A stretch of DNA of 64,000 nucleotides, from NCBI RefSeq assembly GCF_016741815.1, contig NZ_JAERRJ010000010.1, forward strand, positions 310,001 through 374,000, given 5' to 3'. The translations under genes were made by a program, and so were the position numbers. Positions within the stretch are counted from its first letter, which is position 1; each line of letters starts with the position of its first letter. The notes beneath the pieces are model-generated. The model made no database searches, was not told where the DNA came from, and worked only from the letters and a program-made list of their open reading frames with translations. This DNA comes from Nocardia acididurans. GTDB lineage: Bacteria; Actinomycetota; Actinomycetes; Mycobacteriales; Mycobacteriaceae. Below, in pieces: positions 8,485-17,114 of this stretch.

Positions 8485-9111
8485 ATGTCCCCGAGAAAGG
8501 CCGCGGCCCTGCGTGACAGCGCCGACGACCGCGGCCTCCGCGATCACCTGCTCAGCACCGCCCAGCGCCTCATAGCCGAGCAGGGCGCGGCGGGCCTCAC
8601 CGTCCGCGCCATAGCCCGCGCCGCGGGCGTCGCCGACGGCGTCCTCTACAACCACTTCACCTCCAAGGAGGACCTGCTGCTCGCGGCGGTGCGCGCCCAC
8701 GTCGACACCGCCCACCGTGAACTGGGTCCCCTCCCCACCGCCGGTGACGCGACGGTCGCGGAGAACCTGCACACCTACCTCCGCGCCGGCCTGGCCCTGC
8801 ACCAGGCGATCCTTCCCGTCTTCGCGGGCCTGCTGGCCACTCCCGCAATACTCGCCCGCTACACCGAAACCCCTGGCGATGAACAGGCTTGGCGCACGCG
8901 CCTGACCACCTACCTCGCCGCCGAACGCGCGCTGGCCCGGCTCGCCCCCGCGACCGACATCGACGCGGCAGCGGCACTGCTGGCCGGCATCTGCCATGAC
9001 CGGGTCCTCACCGCCCTGCTCCCCACCACACCGCCGCCGACCGCCGATATCGACGCCGTCATCACCGTTCTGCTCGCGGGCATCGCCCCACACGGCTCCG
9101 GTGACGAGTAG
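8485..9111 (+). CDS. TetR/AcrR-family transcriptional regulator
   Basis: A 208-residue protein with the TetR N-terminal three-helix DNA-binding domain (GLTVRAIARAAGVADGVLYN then HFTSKEDLL, about residues 36-65) and a variable all-helical ligand domain. It is co-transcribed with the methyltransferase 6 nt upstream, and the GTTCAT operator array in front of that gene fits autorepression. The ligand might be the substrate or product of the methyltransferase (inference). Confidence 0.9.
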   Translation: MSPRKAAALRDSADDRGLRDHLLSTAQRLIAEQGAAGLTVRAIARAAGVADGVLYNHFTSKEDLLLAAVRAHVDTAHRELGPLPTAGDATVAENLHTYLRAGLALHQAILPVFAGLLATPAILARYTETPGDEQAWRTRLTTYLAAERALARLAPATDIDAAAALLAGICHDRVLTALLPTTPPPTADIDAVITVLLAGIAPHGSGDE

Positions 9112-9272
9112 CGCCGATCGATGGACCAGCGCGCTGGTGCCCGGTCCGCGGTGTGGGGTGACGAGTGGCGGCGGAGGCGAAATCGGGGAGCGTATCGCGT
9201 TGGGGTGACAGGGAATTCGAGGGAACCCCGCGAATCCCGGATTGTCGGTGGGGCGCTCTACGGTCCTGGGCC

Positions 9273-10667
9273 ATGACGACTACCGAGCAGGGCTACCGAT
9301 ACGCCCGATCCTCTGGTTTCTGGTCCGGGCGTTTGGGTTTGGCCACCTCGGGTGGTGTGACGACGACCGGTCCGGCGGCGCATCCGCACTTCTTCAGCGG
9401 GCTGCTGACCCAGGCCGCGCCGACGGCGGCGGGGCTGCTGGCGCTGGCGGATGTGGCGCAGGCGAGTTATCCGAATCCGGTGCCGCCGGCCTGGTCCCGG
9501 GATCCGGTGATCACCTGCGCGGGGGATCGGCTGCAACTGGAGTCGTTCTCGTCGTGCTGCGGGGTGTACGCCCGGCTGACGGTGCTCGGGAACGCGCTGG
9601 ACGGAGAGATTCTCACGCACGGCACCACGAACGTGGATGTGAACGGGCCGCTGCGGGAGGCGCTGGCGCGAGTGGGTGGGAACGATCCGCTGCACTTCGC
9701 GGTCGGCGACGACGAACTCGCGGTGACCACCGGGGACGGCGCCGTGGTGGAGAAGAAGGTGCCGCTGCCCGATCGGTGGCTGCGCGGCTTCGCGGAGGTG
9801 CAGGTGGCCGCCGTCGCATTCGATCTGCGCGCGGAACTGCCCGCGGGCGAGGCCGTCCGGTTCCTGCGCTCGCTGCCCAAGGGCAGTCGTGAGGTCATGT
9901 GGGCGGTGCCCGCCGGACGCGGCCTGCGGATCTCCCCGCGTCCGCAGAACGGGGCCGTATGTCTCAGCGGCAGCAGACGATTGGGCACCATGCTCCCGCT
10001 GCTGCGCTTCGCCAAGGCCCTGCGGGTGTACGGCCCGGTGGTCGGTGCGGGCTCGGAACCCGTCGCCAGCGCCTGGGAACTGGAGCTGCCCGGTATGCGC
10101 TACGTGCTGACCCTCTCACCCGAGGTGTGGCGCGGATTCTCCGGCGAGGGCGGCGTCCTCGCCGACCTGGCCTCCGAGGAAGCCGCGGGCGACGCCGAAC
10201 TGCTCGGTGCGCTACTGGACTTCGAACCCCATCTGGAACCCGACCTGCTCGCCGAACGCTCCGGCCTGGACGCCGCCCGCGTCCGCTCGGCCCTCGTCCA
10301 GCTGGGCACGGCGGGCCGCGTCGGCTACGACGTGACCGAGGCCGCCTACTTCCACCGCGAACTGCCCTACGACGCGAGCCGCGTCGCCGAACTGAACCCG
10401 CGCCTGCGCTCGGCGCGCGCACTCGTCGCCGAGAACCGCGTCGTCTTCACCGGCCCCGACACCGCCGTCGTCACCGCGAGCGAAACACCCAGGCAGGTCC
10501 GGTTCTCCGCCGACGACGCCTCCTGCACCTGCCCGTGGTGGACCGACACCCGCGGCGGCCGCGGCCCCTGCAAACACGTCCTCGCGGTCCGCATGCTGCG
10601 CGCGGCCGACACCCCCGCAGCCGCTGGTGAACCGAACCTCACCATCGGAACAGGCGGCGCGGCATGA
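9273..10667 (+). CDS. SWIM zinc-finger protein
   Basis: The 464-residue protein ends with a SWIM zinc-binding motif CTCPW...GPCKHVL (CxC...CxH, about residues 408-430). SWIM domains bind DNA or protein partners. The N-terminal 380 residues have no motif I can name. I start at ATG 9273 (MTTTEQGYRY); upstream in-frame codons lack support. The last 4 bp overlap the start of the next gene (ATGA), which implies translational coupling and a joint function. In other actinobacteria such SWIM proteins are found with the same large helical neighbour and sometimes MoxR-ATPase/VWA genes; the latter are not seen here. Confidence 0.82.
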   Translation: MTTTEQGYRYARSSGFWSGRLGLATSGGVTTTGPAAHPHFFSGLLTQAAPTAAGLLALADVAQASYPNPVPPAWSRDPVITCAGDRLQLESFSSCCGVYARLTVLGNALDGEILTHGTTNVDVNGPLREALARVGGNDPLHFAVGDDELAVTTGDGAVVEKKVPLPDRWLRGFAEVQVAAVAFDLRAELPAGEAVRFLRSLPKGSREVMWAVPAGRGLRISPRPQNGAVCLSGSRRLGTMLPLLRFAKALRVYGPVVGAGSEPVASAWELELPGMRYVLTLSPEVWRGFSGEGGVLADLASEEAAGDAELLGALLDFEPHLEPDLLAERSGLDAARVRSALVQLGTAGRVGYDVTEAAYFHRELPYDASRVAELNPRLRSARALVAENRVVFTGPDTAVVTASETPRQVRFSADDASCTCPWWTDTRGGRGPCKHVLAVRMLRAADTPAAAGEPNLTIGTGGAA

Positions 10668-13363
10668 ACCGGAATGTGTTGGCCGCCAGTGGCATCGAGG
10701 GAAGCGGTTCGAGCTGGGAGGAGCTGCGACGCGCGATCGAGGGAGGTGCCGCCGAGCCGGTCGTGACTGCGCTGGCGGGGCTCGACGAGGGCGGGCGAAA
10801 AGCGGCCGCGGCGGGGTTGCCGAAGCTCATCGTGCCGTGGCGTGACGTCTCCGATTGGAACGGGTGGCAGCGCACCAATGCGAATCTCCTCATCGCGGGC
10901 GCCGCCTGCCTGTCCGGGCCAGCCGCCGCCGCGACGTGGCTCGCGCGGACCAATCTCGAAATCCAGTGGCGGACCGACCTGCGCACGCTGGCCCGCCGCG
11001 TCGCTGAGGTGACGGCTTTCCGCGGGGTCGAATGGCAACTGGAATTGGCGCGGCGGCTGTCCGGGAAGTTGCGCGGCACGCCGGCGCGGGCCGATCACGA
11101 ACTGCGGATCTGGTACATGGCCGCCGAGATCTTCCTCCGCACAAAGACAGACCCGCCCACCGAGGACGGATTCGTGCTGCTGTGGGTGCGCGCCACCGAC
11201 TGGCCCGCCCTCGCCGCGGACCCGTTCCGGACAGTGCTGGCCCCGAAGCTGTTCGACGTCGACGCCGTAGGCCCGATTCTCCAGTGGGAGAACAAGGACG
11301 AGGCCCCCCGTGCCGCCGCGCTCGCCCGGCTCGCCGCCACCGGTGAACTCGACCGCCCCGCGCTGATCGACGGGTGCGTGCGCCGCCTGCTGCGCGGCGG
11401 CAGCGCCCAGCAGCTGCGCTGGCCCCTGCTCGCCCATCAACTGCTGGCCCCCACCCTCGACGAGACCCGCTCGTACCGGCGCGACTACCTGCGCCTGCTC
11501 CCCACCGCGCCGTCCACGGTGGCGGACATGGCTTTTCGCGTCGTGAAGCAGCTGGACGACGCGGACGGGCTGGACCCGGCCGAGGTCGAGGAGGCCGCCT
11601 CCGCCCTGCTCTTCCGCACCGAGAAGAAACTGCTCACCGCCACCCTGACGTGGCTGGACCGCACCGCCCGCACACGCGATCGCGTCGACGCCACCGTGTC
11701 GGCGGTGTGCGCGCTGTTCTCCAGTGAGTCCCTCGATCACATCGACCGGGCGACCGCCCTCGCCGTCGAATACGAACCGGCGGTGAGTCCGCACATCCGC
11801 GAAGCGGTCCGGGATGCGGCGGTCTCGCTGCCGCCGGCCTACGCGGGGCGCATCGCCGCCGTCTACGGCGGCGAACTCACCGAGGTGGAAAACGCCCCCG
11901 CCGCACCGGATTTCACGACCGCCCCGCTGCGCCCGATCGCCTCGCTCGAGGAACTGGCGGAGGCGATGGCCGAAACCCACGGCGACGAGGTCACCGCCGA
12001 TGCCGAACGCCAGCTCGCCGCGCTCGTCGAATTCACCTACCGTGACCGAGAACGCGCGAAAACCGTTCTGGCAGAAGCGCTGCAGTTCCTCCCCTACGCG
12101 AGCGCCGGCCCGCACCTGGTGGCCCGCGCCCTGCTCGACCCCGAGGGCACGGTGCACCAACCGCCCTACCGCCACTACGAGGCCATCCCCGCACTGGCAT
12201 TCACCGACCGCTGCATGGAGATCGCGCACGCTGTCGCGCGCGGCAACCTCCCCGTCCTGCTCGCCACCCCGACCGAGACCAACGGCCTCATCGACCCCCG
12301 CACCCTGCTGGATCGCCTGCGCCGCTACGAGGAACTGGGCATCGAACCCGGCCCCCTCGATCTGAAGCAGGCCCTGCTCCGCCTGCCTCCCGCCCCATCG
12401 GGTGCCGGAATCGATACGGCCGCAGGGGAATCCGGCGACGAGGCCGGCAGCGCCGCCGAGCGTGCCGAACTTATCGCGGCGGCAGGGCGGTTCACCTCCG
12501 ATGCGGCCCGGACAGTAGTCGAGTGGTTGTCCGGTGCGGTCGATTTGACGCCCGAAATCCTGTGCGGCCCCATCACTCCCGCGCGTAAGGCGAAGCCGTG
12601 GCGCTTCCACGAGGAGAGCGGCTACTACCATCATCGGCCGCCGGGCACGCACATCCTCGCGGTGGTTCGTACGCCTGAACTGGAGTCCTCGGAGCGGGTG
12701 TGGTCTCGAATCCTGGGGCGGCGCAACCGGGTCGATGCCCTGGACGAGTTGTTCCAACTGCCCGGTAAGCACGGCCGGAACTATCCGCGCGGTTGGTATG
12801 CGGCCGGGGCGGCCTCGTGGCCGAGTGTGCTGCCCTCGCATCCAGAGGTGATCGCCGCCCACCTGCTCGCGGGCGGTGGTGACAGGTCGGCTGCGCTGCC
12901 GGGTTTGGCGCTCTCGGCCGGGGAGTTCGGTGCGGCTACCGCGACGGTGCTCGCCCACGGCCTGGCGAGTGCGGAACTGGAGCAGCGGACGGTGGCGGTG
13001 GACGCGTTGCTCACCTTCGTGGCCCGCGACCGTCTCCCCGCCGTCGAATTGGGAACGGCCATCGGCCTGCTCGCCAAGCATGAGCCCGAGTTCAAGCTCA
13101 CCCGGCTCGCCGCATCCCTCGGTGATGCCGTGCGCTCGGGTGCGGCGGCGGCGCTCTGGCCGACCTTCGCGGTCGCGCTGCCCGCGTTGATCGCCGGCGC
13201 GCGTCCGGGTCTGCCCGATCTGATCGCGCTCGCCACCCAATCGGCCATGGCGGCCGCCGCGTGGCAGCCGATCGCGGAGATCACCGAACTCGCGAACCGG
13301 TCGGGTTCGAGCCGTGTGGTTCGCGAGGCCAAGCGCCTGCACGCCCAGCTCGAAGCGCGCTGA
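10664..13363 (+). CDS. Large conserved protein coupled to the SWIM protein (DUF6493-like)
   Basis: An 899-residue protein rich in Ala, Leu, Glu and Arg. Repeating helical pairs suggest a HEAT/ARM-like solenoid (for example TVAVDALLTFVARDRLPAVE near the C-terminus and EELAEAMAETHGDEVTADAE in the middle). There is no signal peptide or membrane helix. From memory it resembles the DUF6493 family that accompanies SWIM proteins in actinobacteria. It overlaps the SWIM gene by 4 bp, so the two products probably form a complex. The role is unknown; a scaffold in a nucleic-acid or conflict-related system is speculation from the SWIM partner. Confidence 0.72.
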   Translation: MNRNVLAASGIEGSGSSWEELRRAIEGGAAEPVVTALAGLDEGGRKAAAAGLPKLIVPWRDVSDWNGWQRTNANLLIAGAACLSGPAAAATWLARTNLEIQWRTDLRTLARRVAEVTAFRGVEWQLELARRLSGKLRGTPARADHELRIWYMAAEIFLRTKTDPPTEDGFVLLWVRATDWPALAADPFRTVLAPKLFDVDAVGPILQWENKDEAPRAAALARLAATGELDRPALIDGCVRRLLRGGSAQQLRWPLLAHQLLAPTLDETRSYRRDYLRLLPTAPSTVADMAFRVVKQLDDADGLDPAEVEEAASALLFRTEKKLLTATLTWLDRTARTRDRVDATVSAVCALFSSESLDHIDRATALAVEYEPAVSPHIREAVRDAAVSLPPAYAGRIAAVYGGELTEVENAPAAPDFTTAPLRPIASLEELAEAMAETHGDEVTADAERQLAALVEFTYRDRERAKTVLAEALQFLPYASAGPHLVARALLDPEGTVHQPPYRHYEAIPALAFTDRCMEIAHAVARGNLPVLLATPTETNGLIDPRTLLDRLRRYEELGIEPGPLDLKQALLRLPPAPSGAGIDTAAGESGDEAGSAAERAELIAAAGRFTSDAARTVVEWLSGAVDLTPEILCGPITPARKAKPWRFHEESGYYHHRPPGTHILAVVRTPELESSERVWSRILGRRNRVDALDELFQLPGKHGRNYPRGWYAAGAASWPSVLPSHPEVIAAHLLAGGGDRSAALPGLALSAGEFGAATATVLAHGLASAELEQRTVAVDALLTFVARDRLPAVELGTAIGLLAKHEPEFKLTRLAASLGDAVRSGAAAALWPTFAVALPALIAGARPGLPDLIALATQSAMAAAAWQPIAEITELANRSGSSRVVREAKRLHAQLEAR

Positions 13364-13382
13364 GCACGAGGCGGAAACAGCT

Positions 13383-13411
13383 GCGGCGGCGAACCACCGG
13401 TTCGCCGCCGC
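13383..13411. terminator. Bidirectional terminator between convergent genes
   Basis: A perfect 12-bp stem (13383-13394 with 13400-13411) and a 5-nt loop lie between the convergent ends of the large helical protein gene (+) and the DUF1844 gene (-), 19 bp and 26 bp from their stops. The position suits termination in both directions. Confidence 0.8.
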
Positions 13412-13437
13412 ACTCTGTCCATACGTGGGTCCGTCCC

Positions 13438-13809
13438 TCAGTACACCGGGCCGGTGTACTTCTCGCCCGGTCCCTGCCCCGGGGCGTCGGGATGTGACGA
13501 CGCCTCGCGGAAGGCGCGCTGCAACGACTGCAAACCGTCGCGGATGGGTCCGGCATGCGGGCCGAGGTATTCGACCGAGGCCGTGACCAGGCCCGCGAGC
13601 GCGGTGATGACGCGCCGCGCCTCGTCCAGATCCAGGTGCGGGCTGGCCGAGGGGTCGGCGTCGCCCAGGCCCAGCTTCTCGGCCGCGGAGCTCATGAGCA
13701 TGACGGCGGCGCGGCTGATGACCTCGACGGCCGGAATCTCGGCCAGTTCGCGTACCGTGGCCTCACCGTCGATGAGTCCCGAATCCTGGTTCGTAGTCGC
13801 CTCGCTCAT
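13438..13809 (-). CDS. DUF1844 family protein
   Basis: A 123-residue mostly helical protein with the DUF1844 core (VRELAEIPAVEVISRAAVML, LDLDEARRVITALAGLV). The family is often encoded directly upstream of and divergent from infC in actinobacteria, as here; its role is not known to me. I start at ATG 13809 (MSEATTNQD). It shares the upstream region with the infC leader. Confidence 0.8.
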   Translation of the reverse strand: MSEATTNQDSGLIDGEATVRELAEIPAVEVISRAAVMLMSSAAEKLGLGDADPSASPHLDLDEARRVITALAGLVTASVEYLGPHAGPIRDGLQSLQRAFREASSHPDAPGQGPGEKYTGPVY

Positions 13810-13860
13810 GGGGTAGAGCATGGCAGCGCGCGGGTTGCCGCTGGTCGTGCGGGTACCCGA

Positions 13861-14191
13861 TTCGGAGTTATGCGGAAGGGCTGTTAGACTTTCCTGCGAC
13901 GACCGCCCCAGGGTGATCCCTGTGATCAGCTCCGGGGCATCAAGTGGAGCCCGACTCCCACCGTCTGCCGGTCACAGCACCAGGTTTCGACGGTCCGGTC
14001 GCTCATCCTTAGCGGGATGGGTTCTGTGCGTGGGTTCGTCCTGCGTGCGGTGCGGTGCGAGTTGTTCGCGCCGAAGATCGGTCGACTCGGGCCCCGTGGT
14101 GGTGAAATACCAACACGGGGCTTTCGTGTTGAAATTGGGGTTGCATTTATTGCTTGCGGTCGTTGACGAACCGCTTGACCTAGGAGGCCCC
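13861..14191 (+). promoter_or_regulatory. infC promoter and long structured leader with attenuator-like hairpin
   Basis: A -10-like TAGACT at 13885-13890 with TTCGGA 18 bp upstream would start transcription near 13897 and give an untranslated leader of nearly 300 nt. Its most striking element is the hairpin GCCCCGTG (14091-14098) / CACGGGGC (14114-14121), extended inside by TGGT/ACCA, and followed by TTTCG. This could act as a premature terminator. In other bacteria the infC-rpmI-rplT operon is autoregulated in its leader by L20 or by IF3. AGGAGG at 14182-14187 sits four bases before the unusual ATC start. Confidence 0.5.
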
Positions 14192-14836
14192 ATCAGCACT
14201 GAGACCCGCATCAACGATCGCATCCGCGTCCCGGAGGTTCGACTCATCGGACCGGGTGGCGAGCAGGTTGGGATCGTGCGTGTTGAAGATGCACTACGTG
14301 TCGCCCAGGAGGCTGACCTCGATCTGGTCGAGGTCGCACCGGACGCACGCCCGCCGGTTTGCAAGATCATGGATTACGGCAAGTTCAAGTACGAGACCGC
14401 GCAGAAGGCGCGGGAATCTCGGAAGAACCAGGTGCAGACCGTGATCAAGGAGCAGAAGCTCCGCCCGAAGATCGACGATCACGACTACGAGACCAAGAAG
14501 GGCCACGTCCTGCGCTTCCTGCAGGCCGGCTCGAAGGTCAAGGTCACGATCATGTTCCGCGGCCGCGAGCAGTCGCGTCCGGAACTCGGTTACCGGCTCT
14601 TGCAGCGGCTGGCCTCCGACGTCGCCGAATTCGGTTTCGTCGAAACCTCGGCCAAGCAGGACGGCCGGAACATGACCATGGTCCTCGCCCCGCACAAGGG
14701 CGCGAAGACGCGGGTGAAGGCCCAGAACGAAGCGAGCTCCACCCCGGCGCGCAACAGCGCTCCGGCTGCGGCTCCCGCTCCGGCTGACGCCCCGGCTGCC
14801 GAAGCCGCTGCTCCGGCTGCCGACCCGCAGCAGTAA
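14192..14836 (+). CDS. infC: Translation initiation factor IF-3
   Basis: The 214-residue protein matches IF-3 throughout: N-domain STETRINDRIRVPEVRLI, linker (KARESRKNQVQTVIKEQKLR) and C-domain (KVTIMFRGREQSRPELG). It binds the 30S subunit and proofreads initiator tRNA and start codon. The start is ATC at 14192, with AGGAGG four bases upstream; the next upstream ATG would add residues that are not IF-3-like and skip this ribosome site. A rare start codon lets IF-3 repress its own translation. The C-terminus carries an Ala/Pro-rich tail of about 35 residues beyond the core. rpmI follows after 65 nt. Confidence 0.95.
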   Translation: MSTETRINDRIRVPEVRLIGPGGEQVGIVRVEDALRVAQEADLDLVEVAPDARPPVCKIMDYGKFKYETAQKARESRKNQVQTVIKEQKLRPKIDDHDYETKKGHVLRFLQAGSKVKVTIMFRGREQSRPELGYRLLQRLASDVAEFGFVETSAKQDGRNMTMVLAPHKGAKTRVKAQNEASSTPARNSAPAAAPAPADAPAAEAAAPAADPQQ

Positions 14837-14901
14837 TAACGACCAGCATTGGCGGAGGCGCGGATGTCGCGCGCCTCCGGCACGAGAGATTGAGAGAATC
14901 C

Positions 14902-15096
14902 ATGCCGAAGATGAAGAGCCACAGCGGCGCCTCGAAGCGATTCAAGGTGTCCGGTTCCGGCAAGCTCCTGCGTCAGCAGGCGAACCGCCGCCACCTGCTC
15001 GAGCACAAGCCGACCACCCGGACTCGTCGTCTGGACGGTGTGGAGGTCGTCGCGAAGGCGGACGTCGCTCGCGTCAAGAAGCTGCTCGCCAAGTAA
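14902..15096 (+). CDS. rpmI: 50S ribosomal protein L35
   Basis: A 64-residue very basic protein beginning MPKMKSHSGASKRFKVSGSG and ending DVARVKKLLAK, the full length of bacterial L35. It is the second gene of the infC-rpmI-rplT ribosomal operon. The ATG at 14902 is preceded by GAGAGA. Confidence 0.97.
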   Translation: MPKMKSHSGASKRFKVSGSGKLLRQQANRRHLLEHKPTTRTRRLDGVEVVAKADVARVKKLLAK

Positions 15097-15217
15097 ATAC
15101 GGGCTGAGCCAGCCGCAAGCGATCCGTTCGCGGAACGCATAATTCGACCAACTCGGGCGCACACCCCCGGTGTCTACGCGAAAGACCCTGCGCCCCCTAC
15201 CGATCAAGGACTGACAA

Positions 15218-15598
15218 GTGGCACGCGTCAAAAGGGCCGTCAACGCTCAGAAGAAGCGCCGTTCCGTTCTCGAGGCCTCCAAGGGCTACCGCGGTCAGCG
15301 GTCGCGCCTGTACCGCAAGGCCAAGGAACAGCAGCTGCACTCGCTCACCTACGCCTACCGCGACCGTCGCGCGCGCAAGGGTGACTTCCGCAAGCTGTGG
15401 ATCGCTCGTATCAACGCCGCGGCGCGTCTGAACGACATCACCTACAACCGCTTCATCCAGGGCCTGAAGGCCGCGGGTGTCGAGGTGGACCGCAAGATCC
15501 TCGCCGAGCTCGCCGTCTCCGACGCCGAGGCGTTCGCCGGCCTGGTCGCGGTCGCGAAGGCCGCCCTGCCGGCCGACGTCAACGCTCCGGCCGCCTGA
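15218..15598 (+). CDS. rplT: 50S ribosomal protein L20
   Basis: A 126-residue basic protein starting (GTG) ARVKRAVNAQKKRRSVLEAS with the family motifs GYRGQRSRLYRKAKEQ and RRARKGDFRKLWIARINAA. L20 is an early assembly protein on 23S rRNA and, in several bacteria, represses its own operon by binding the infC-rpmI leader. A 121-nt gap separates it from rpmI. Confidence 0.97.
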   Translation: MARVKRAVNAQKKRRSVLEASKGYRGQRSRLYRKAKEQQLHSLTYAYRDRRARKGDFRKLWIARINAAARLNDITYNRFIQGLKAAGVEVDRKILAELAVSDAEAFAGLVAVAKAALPADVNAPAA

Positions 15599-15638
15599 TT
15601 CGGCCTGCGTGACAACGCAACAGCATTCGGAACGACCC

Positions 15639-16436
15639 GTGGACGCGCTCTCCGAGCGCAATCCGCGGGTCGTTTCCGCTGTCAAACTGCACCGCGGCCA
15701 GCAGCGCCGCAAGACCGGACTGTTCCTCGCCGAGGGCGCGAATTCCGTTGCGGCCGCACTGGATACCGAGCGCGTGCGGGAACTGTTCTACTCCTCCAGG
15801 GCCGCCGGACGGGAGCACGAACTCGTCGCCGGGGCCGCCGCGCAGGGCGTGCGCACCACCCTGGTGAGCGACCGCGCCGCGGAAATGCTGGGGGAGACGG
15901 TGACTCCGCCCGGTCTGGTCGCCGTCTGCGATCAGGTGGACGTGCCGCTGGGCGGCATCCTCGCGAAGTCTCCGCGCATGCTGGCCGTCCCGGTCGGGAT
16001 CGCCGACCCCGGCAACGCGGGCACCCTGATCCGTGTGGCCGACGCCGTCGGCGCGGACGGCGTCGTACTGGCCGGTGATTCGGTCGACCCGCACAACGGA
16101 AAATGCGTACGCGCCTGTGCCGGAAGCCTTTTCCACGTCCCGGTCGCCCGCGAACGCGATATCGAGGCCACCCTCGCGGCGCTGGAAGGCGCGGGTATCG
16201 CGACCCTGGCCACCACCGCCAAGGGCGAGGTCGACCTCGACGACGCCGACGAACTGCTGCGCGGCCCGGTCGCCTGGCTCTTCGGCAACGAGGCGCACGG
16301 CCTGGATCCGGCCATAGCCCGCCGCGCCACCCACCGCATCCGCATCCCCATCCACGGGCGCGCGGAAAGCCTGAATCTCGCTGCGGCAGCGGCTATCTGC
16401 CTGTACGCGGGCGCACGGGTGCAGCACCGGGGCTGA
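15639..16436 (+). CDS. tsnR: TrmH/SpoU-family rRNA methyltransferase (TsnR-like)
   Basis: A 265-residue SPOUT methyltransferase with the substrate-binding N-domain (LFLAEGANSVAAAL) and a C-terminal trefoil-knot domain: motif 1 GIADPGNAGTLIRVADAVGA, motif 2 WLFGNEAHGLD and motif 3 IPIHGRAESLNLAAAAAICL. Members 2'-O-methylate ribose in rRNA. The position after rplT is the same as in Mycobacterium. I prefer GTG 15639 (MDALSERNPRVV); an in-frame GTG at 15609 would add ten residues. Confidence 0.9.
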   Translation: MDALSERNPRVVSAVKLHRGQQRRKTGLFLAEGANSVAAALDTERVRELFYSSRAAGREHELVAGAAAQGVRTTLVSDRAAEMLGETVTPPGLVAVCDQVDVPLGGILAKSPRMLAVPVGIADPGNAGTLIRVADAVGADGVVLAGDSVDPHNGKCVRACAGSLFHVPVARERDIEATLAALEGAGIATLATTAKGEVDLDDADELLRGPVAWLFGNEAHGLDPAIARRATHRIRIPIHGRAESLNLAAAAAICLYAGARVQHRG

Positions 16437-16439
16437 GGC

Positions 16440-17012
16440 TCAGCAGGTCTCGGTCTCGTCGAGATTGGTCATGATCTCCTCGGCCCAGTCGGTGTGGACG
16501 GCGTCCGCGCCGATCACCCGCATGGCGGCCATCATGGTCAGCAGCATGCCGGTGGCGAAGAATTCGCGGGCCTGCACCGGTGAAGCGCCGGTCAGCTCGC
16601 GCAAGAGGTGGTACATGCTGCCGTAGCGTTCCCGGACGGCGTCGCCGATGACGGGATCGGCGCTGGCGGCCATGCCGTGCATGAGCACCAGCGGCAGATC
16701 CCGTTCCAGCAGGAGCGCGCGGTAGCCGTCGCCCATCGCCGCCATCCTGGTCTCGGTATCGGCGTCCGGGCCGACGGCTTCGACACCGGCCCGGAAGATG
16801 GCCTCGACGCGTTCGCAGACCGCGCGGGTCGCGGCCAGGAACAGTTGCTGCTTGGACCCGAACAGCCGGATCACATACGGCTGCGAGACGCCCGCCCGCC
16901 GCGCGATCTCATCGGTTTTCGTCGCGGCGTAACCGGATTCGGCGAAGGCGCTGACGGCGGCGGCCAGCACCTGTTCGCCGCGCTCGCTCGCTGTCATCCG
17001 GGTCCTGGTCAT
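16440..17012 (-). CDS. TetR-family transcriptional regulator
   Basis: A 190-residue TetR protein with HTH region YAATKTDEIARRAGVSQPYV then IRLFGSKQQLFLAA. The start at ATG 17012 (MTRTRMTASERG) has AGGAG eight bases upstream. It is divergent from the MFS exporter gene, and the 102-bp gap holds two copies of a GTTATC-based operator; repression of the efflux gene relieved by a transported drug is the standard arrangement. Its gene ends 3 bp from the end of tsnR. Confidence 0.9.
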   Translation of the reverse strand: MTRTRMTASERGEQVLAAAVSAFAESGYAATKTDEIARRAGVSQPYVIRLFGSKQQLFLAATRAVCERVEAIFRAGVEAVGPDADTETRMAAMGDGYRALLLERDLPLVLMHGMAASADPVIGDAVRERYGSMYHLLRELTGASPVQAREFFATGMLLTMMAAMRVIGADAVHTDWAEEIMTNLDETETC

Positions 17013-17049
17013 GAGGATCAGCTCCTTCGCGTCGGTGCGGTCTTGACAT

Positions 17050-17098
17050 GTTATCAGTCGATGCATACTCTTCGATCCATAAGTTATCAGTGGATAAC
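17050..17098. promoter_or_regulatory. Two GTTATC operator copies between tetR and the MFS exporter
   Basis: The perfect palindrome GTTATC-AGTG-GATAAC lies at 17083-17098, 16 bp before the exporter start. A second, imperfect copy (GTTATC-AGTC-GATGCA) lies at 17050-17065, overlapping a TTGACA-like element at 17043-17048. Their centres are 33 bp apart, about three helical turns. The divergent TetR protein is the likely ligand. Confidence 0.65.
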
Positions 17099-17114
17099 AA
17101 CAAAGGATCTGGGC

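Noticed and set aside
13820..14191. N-terminal extension of IF-3 in the same open frame
   Set aside because: The extra residues are not IF-3-like, overlap a leader hairpin and lie before a perfect ribosome site for the ATC start.
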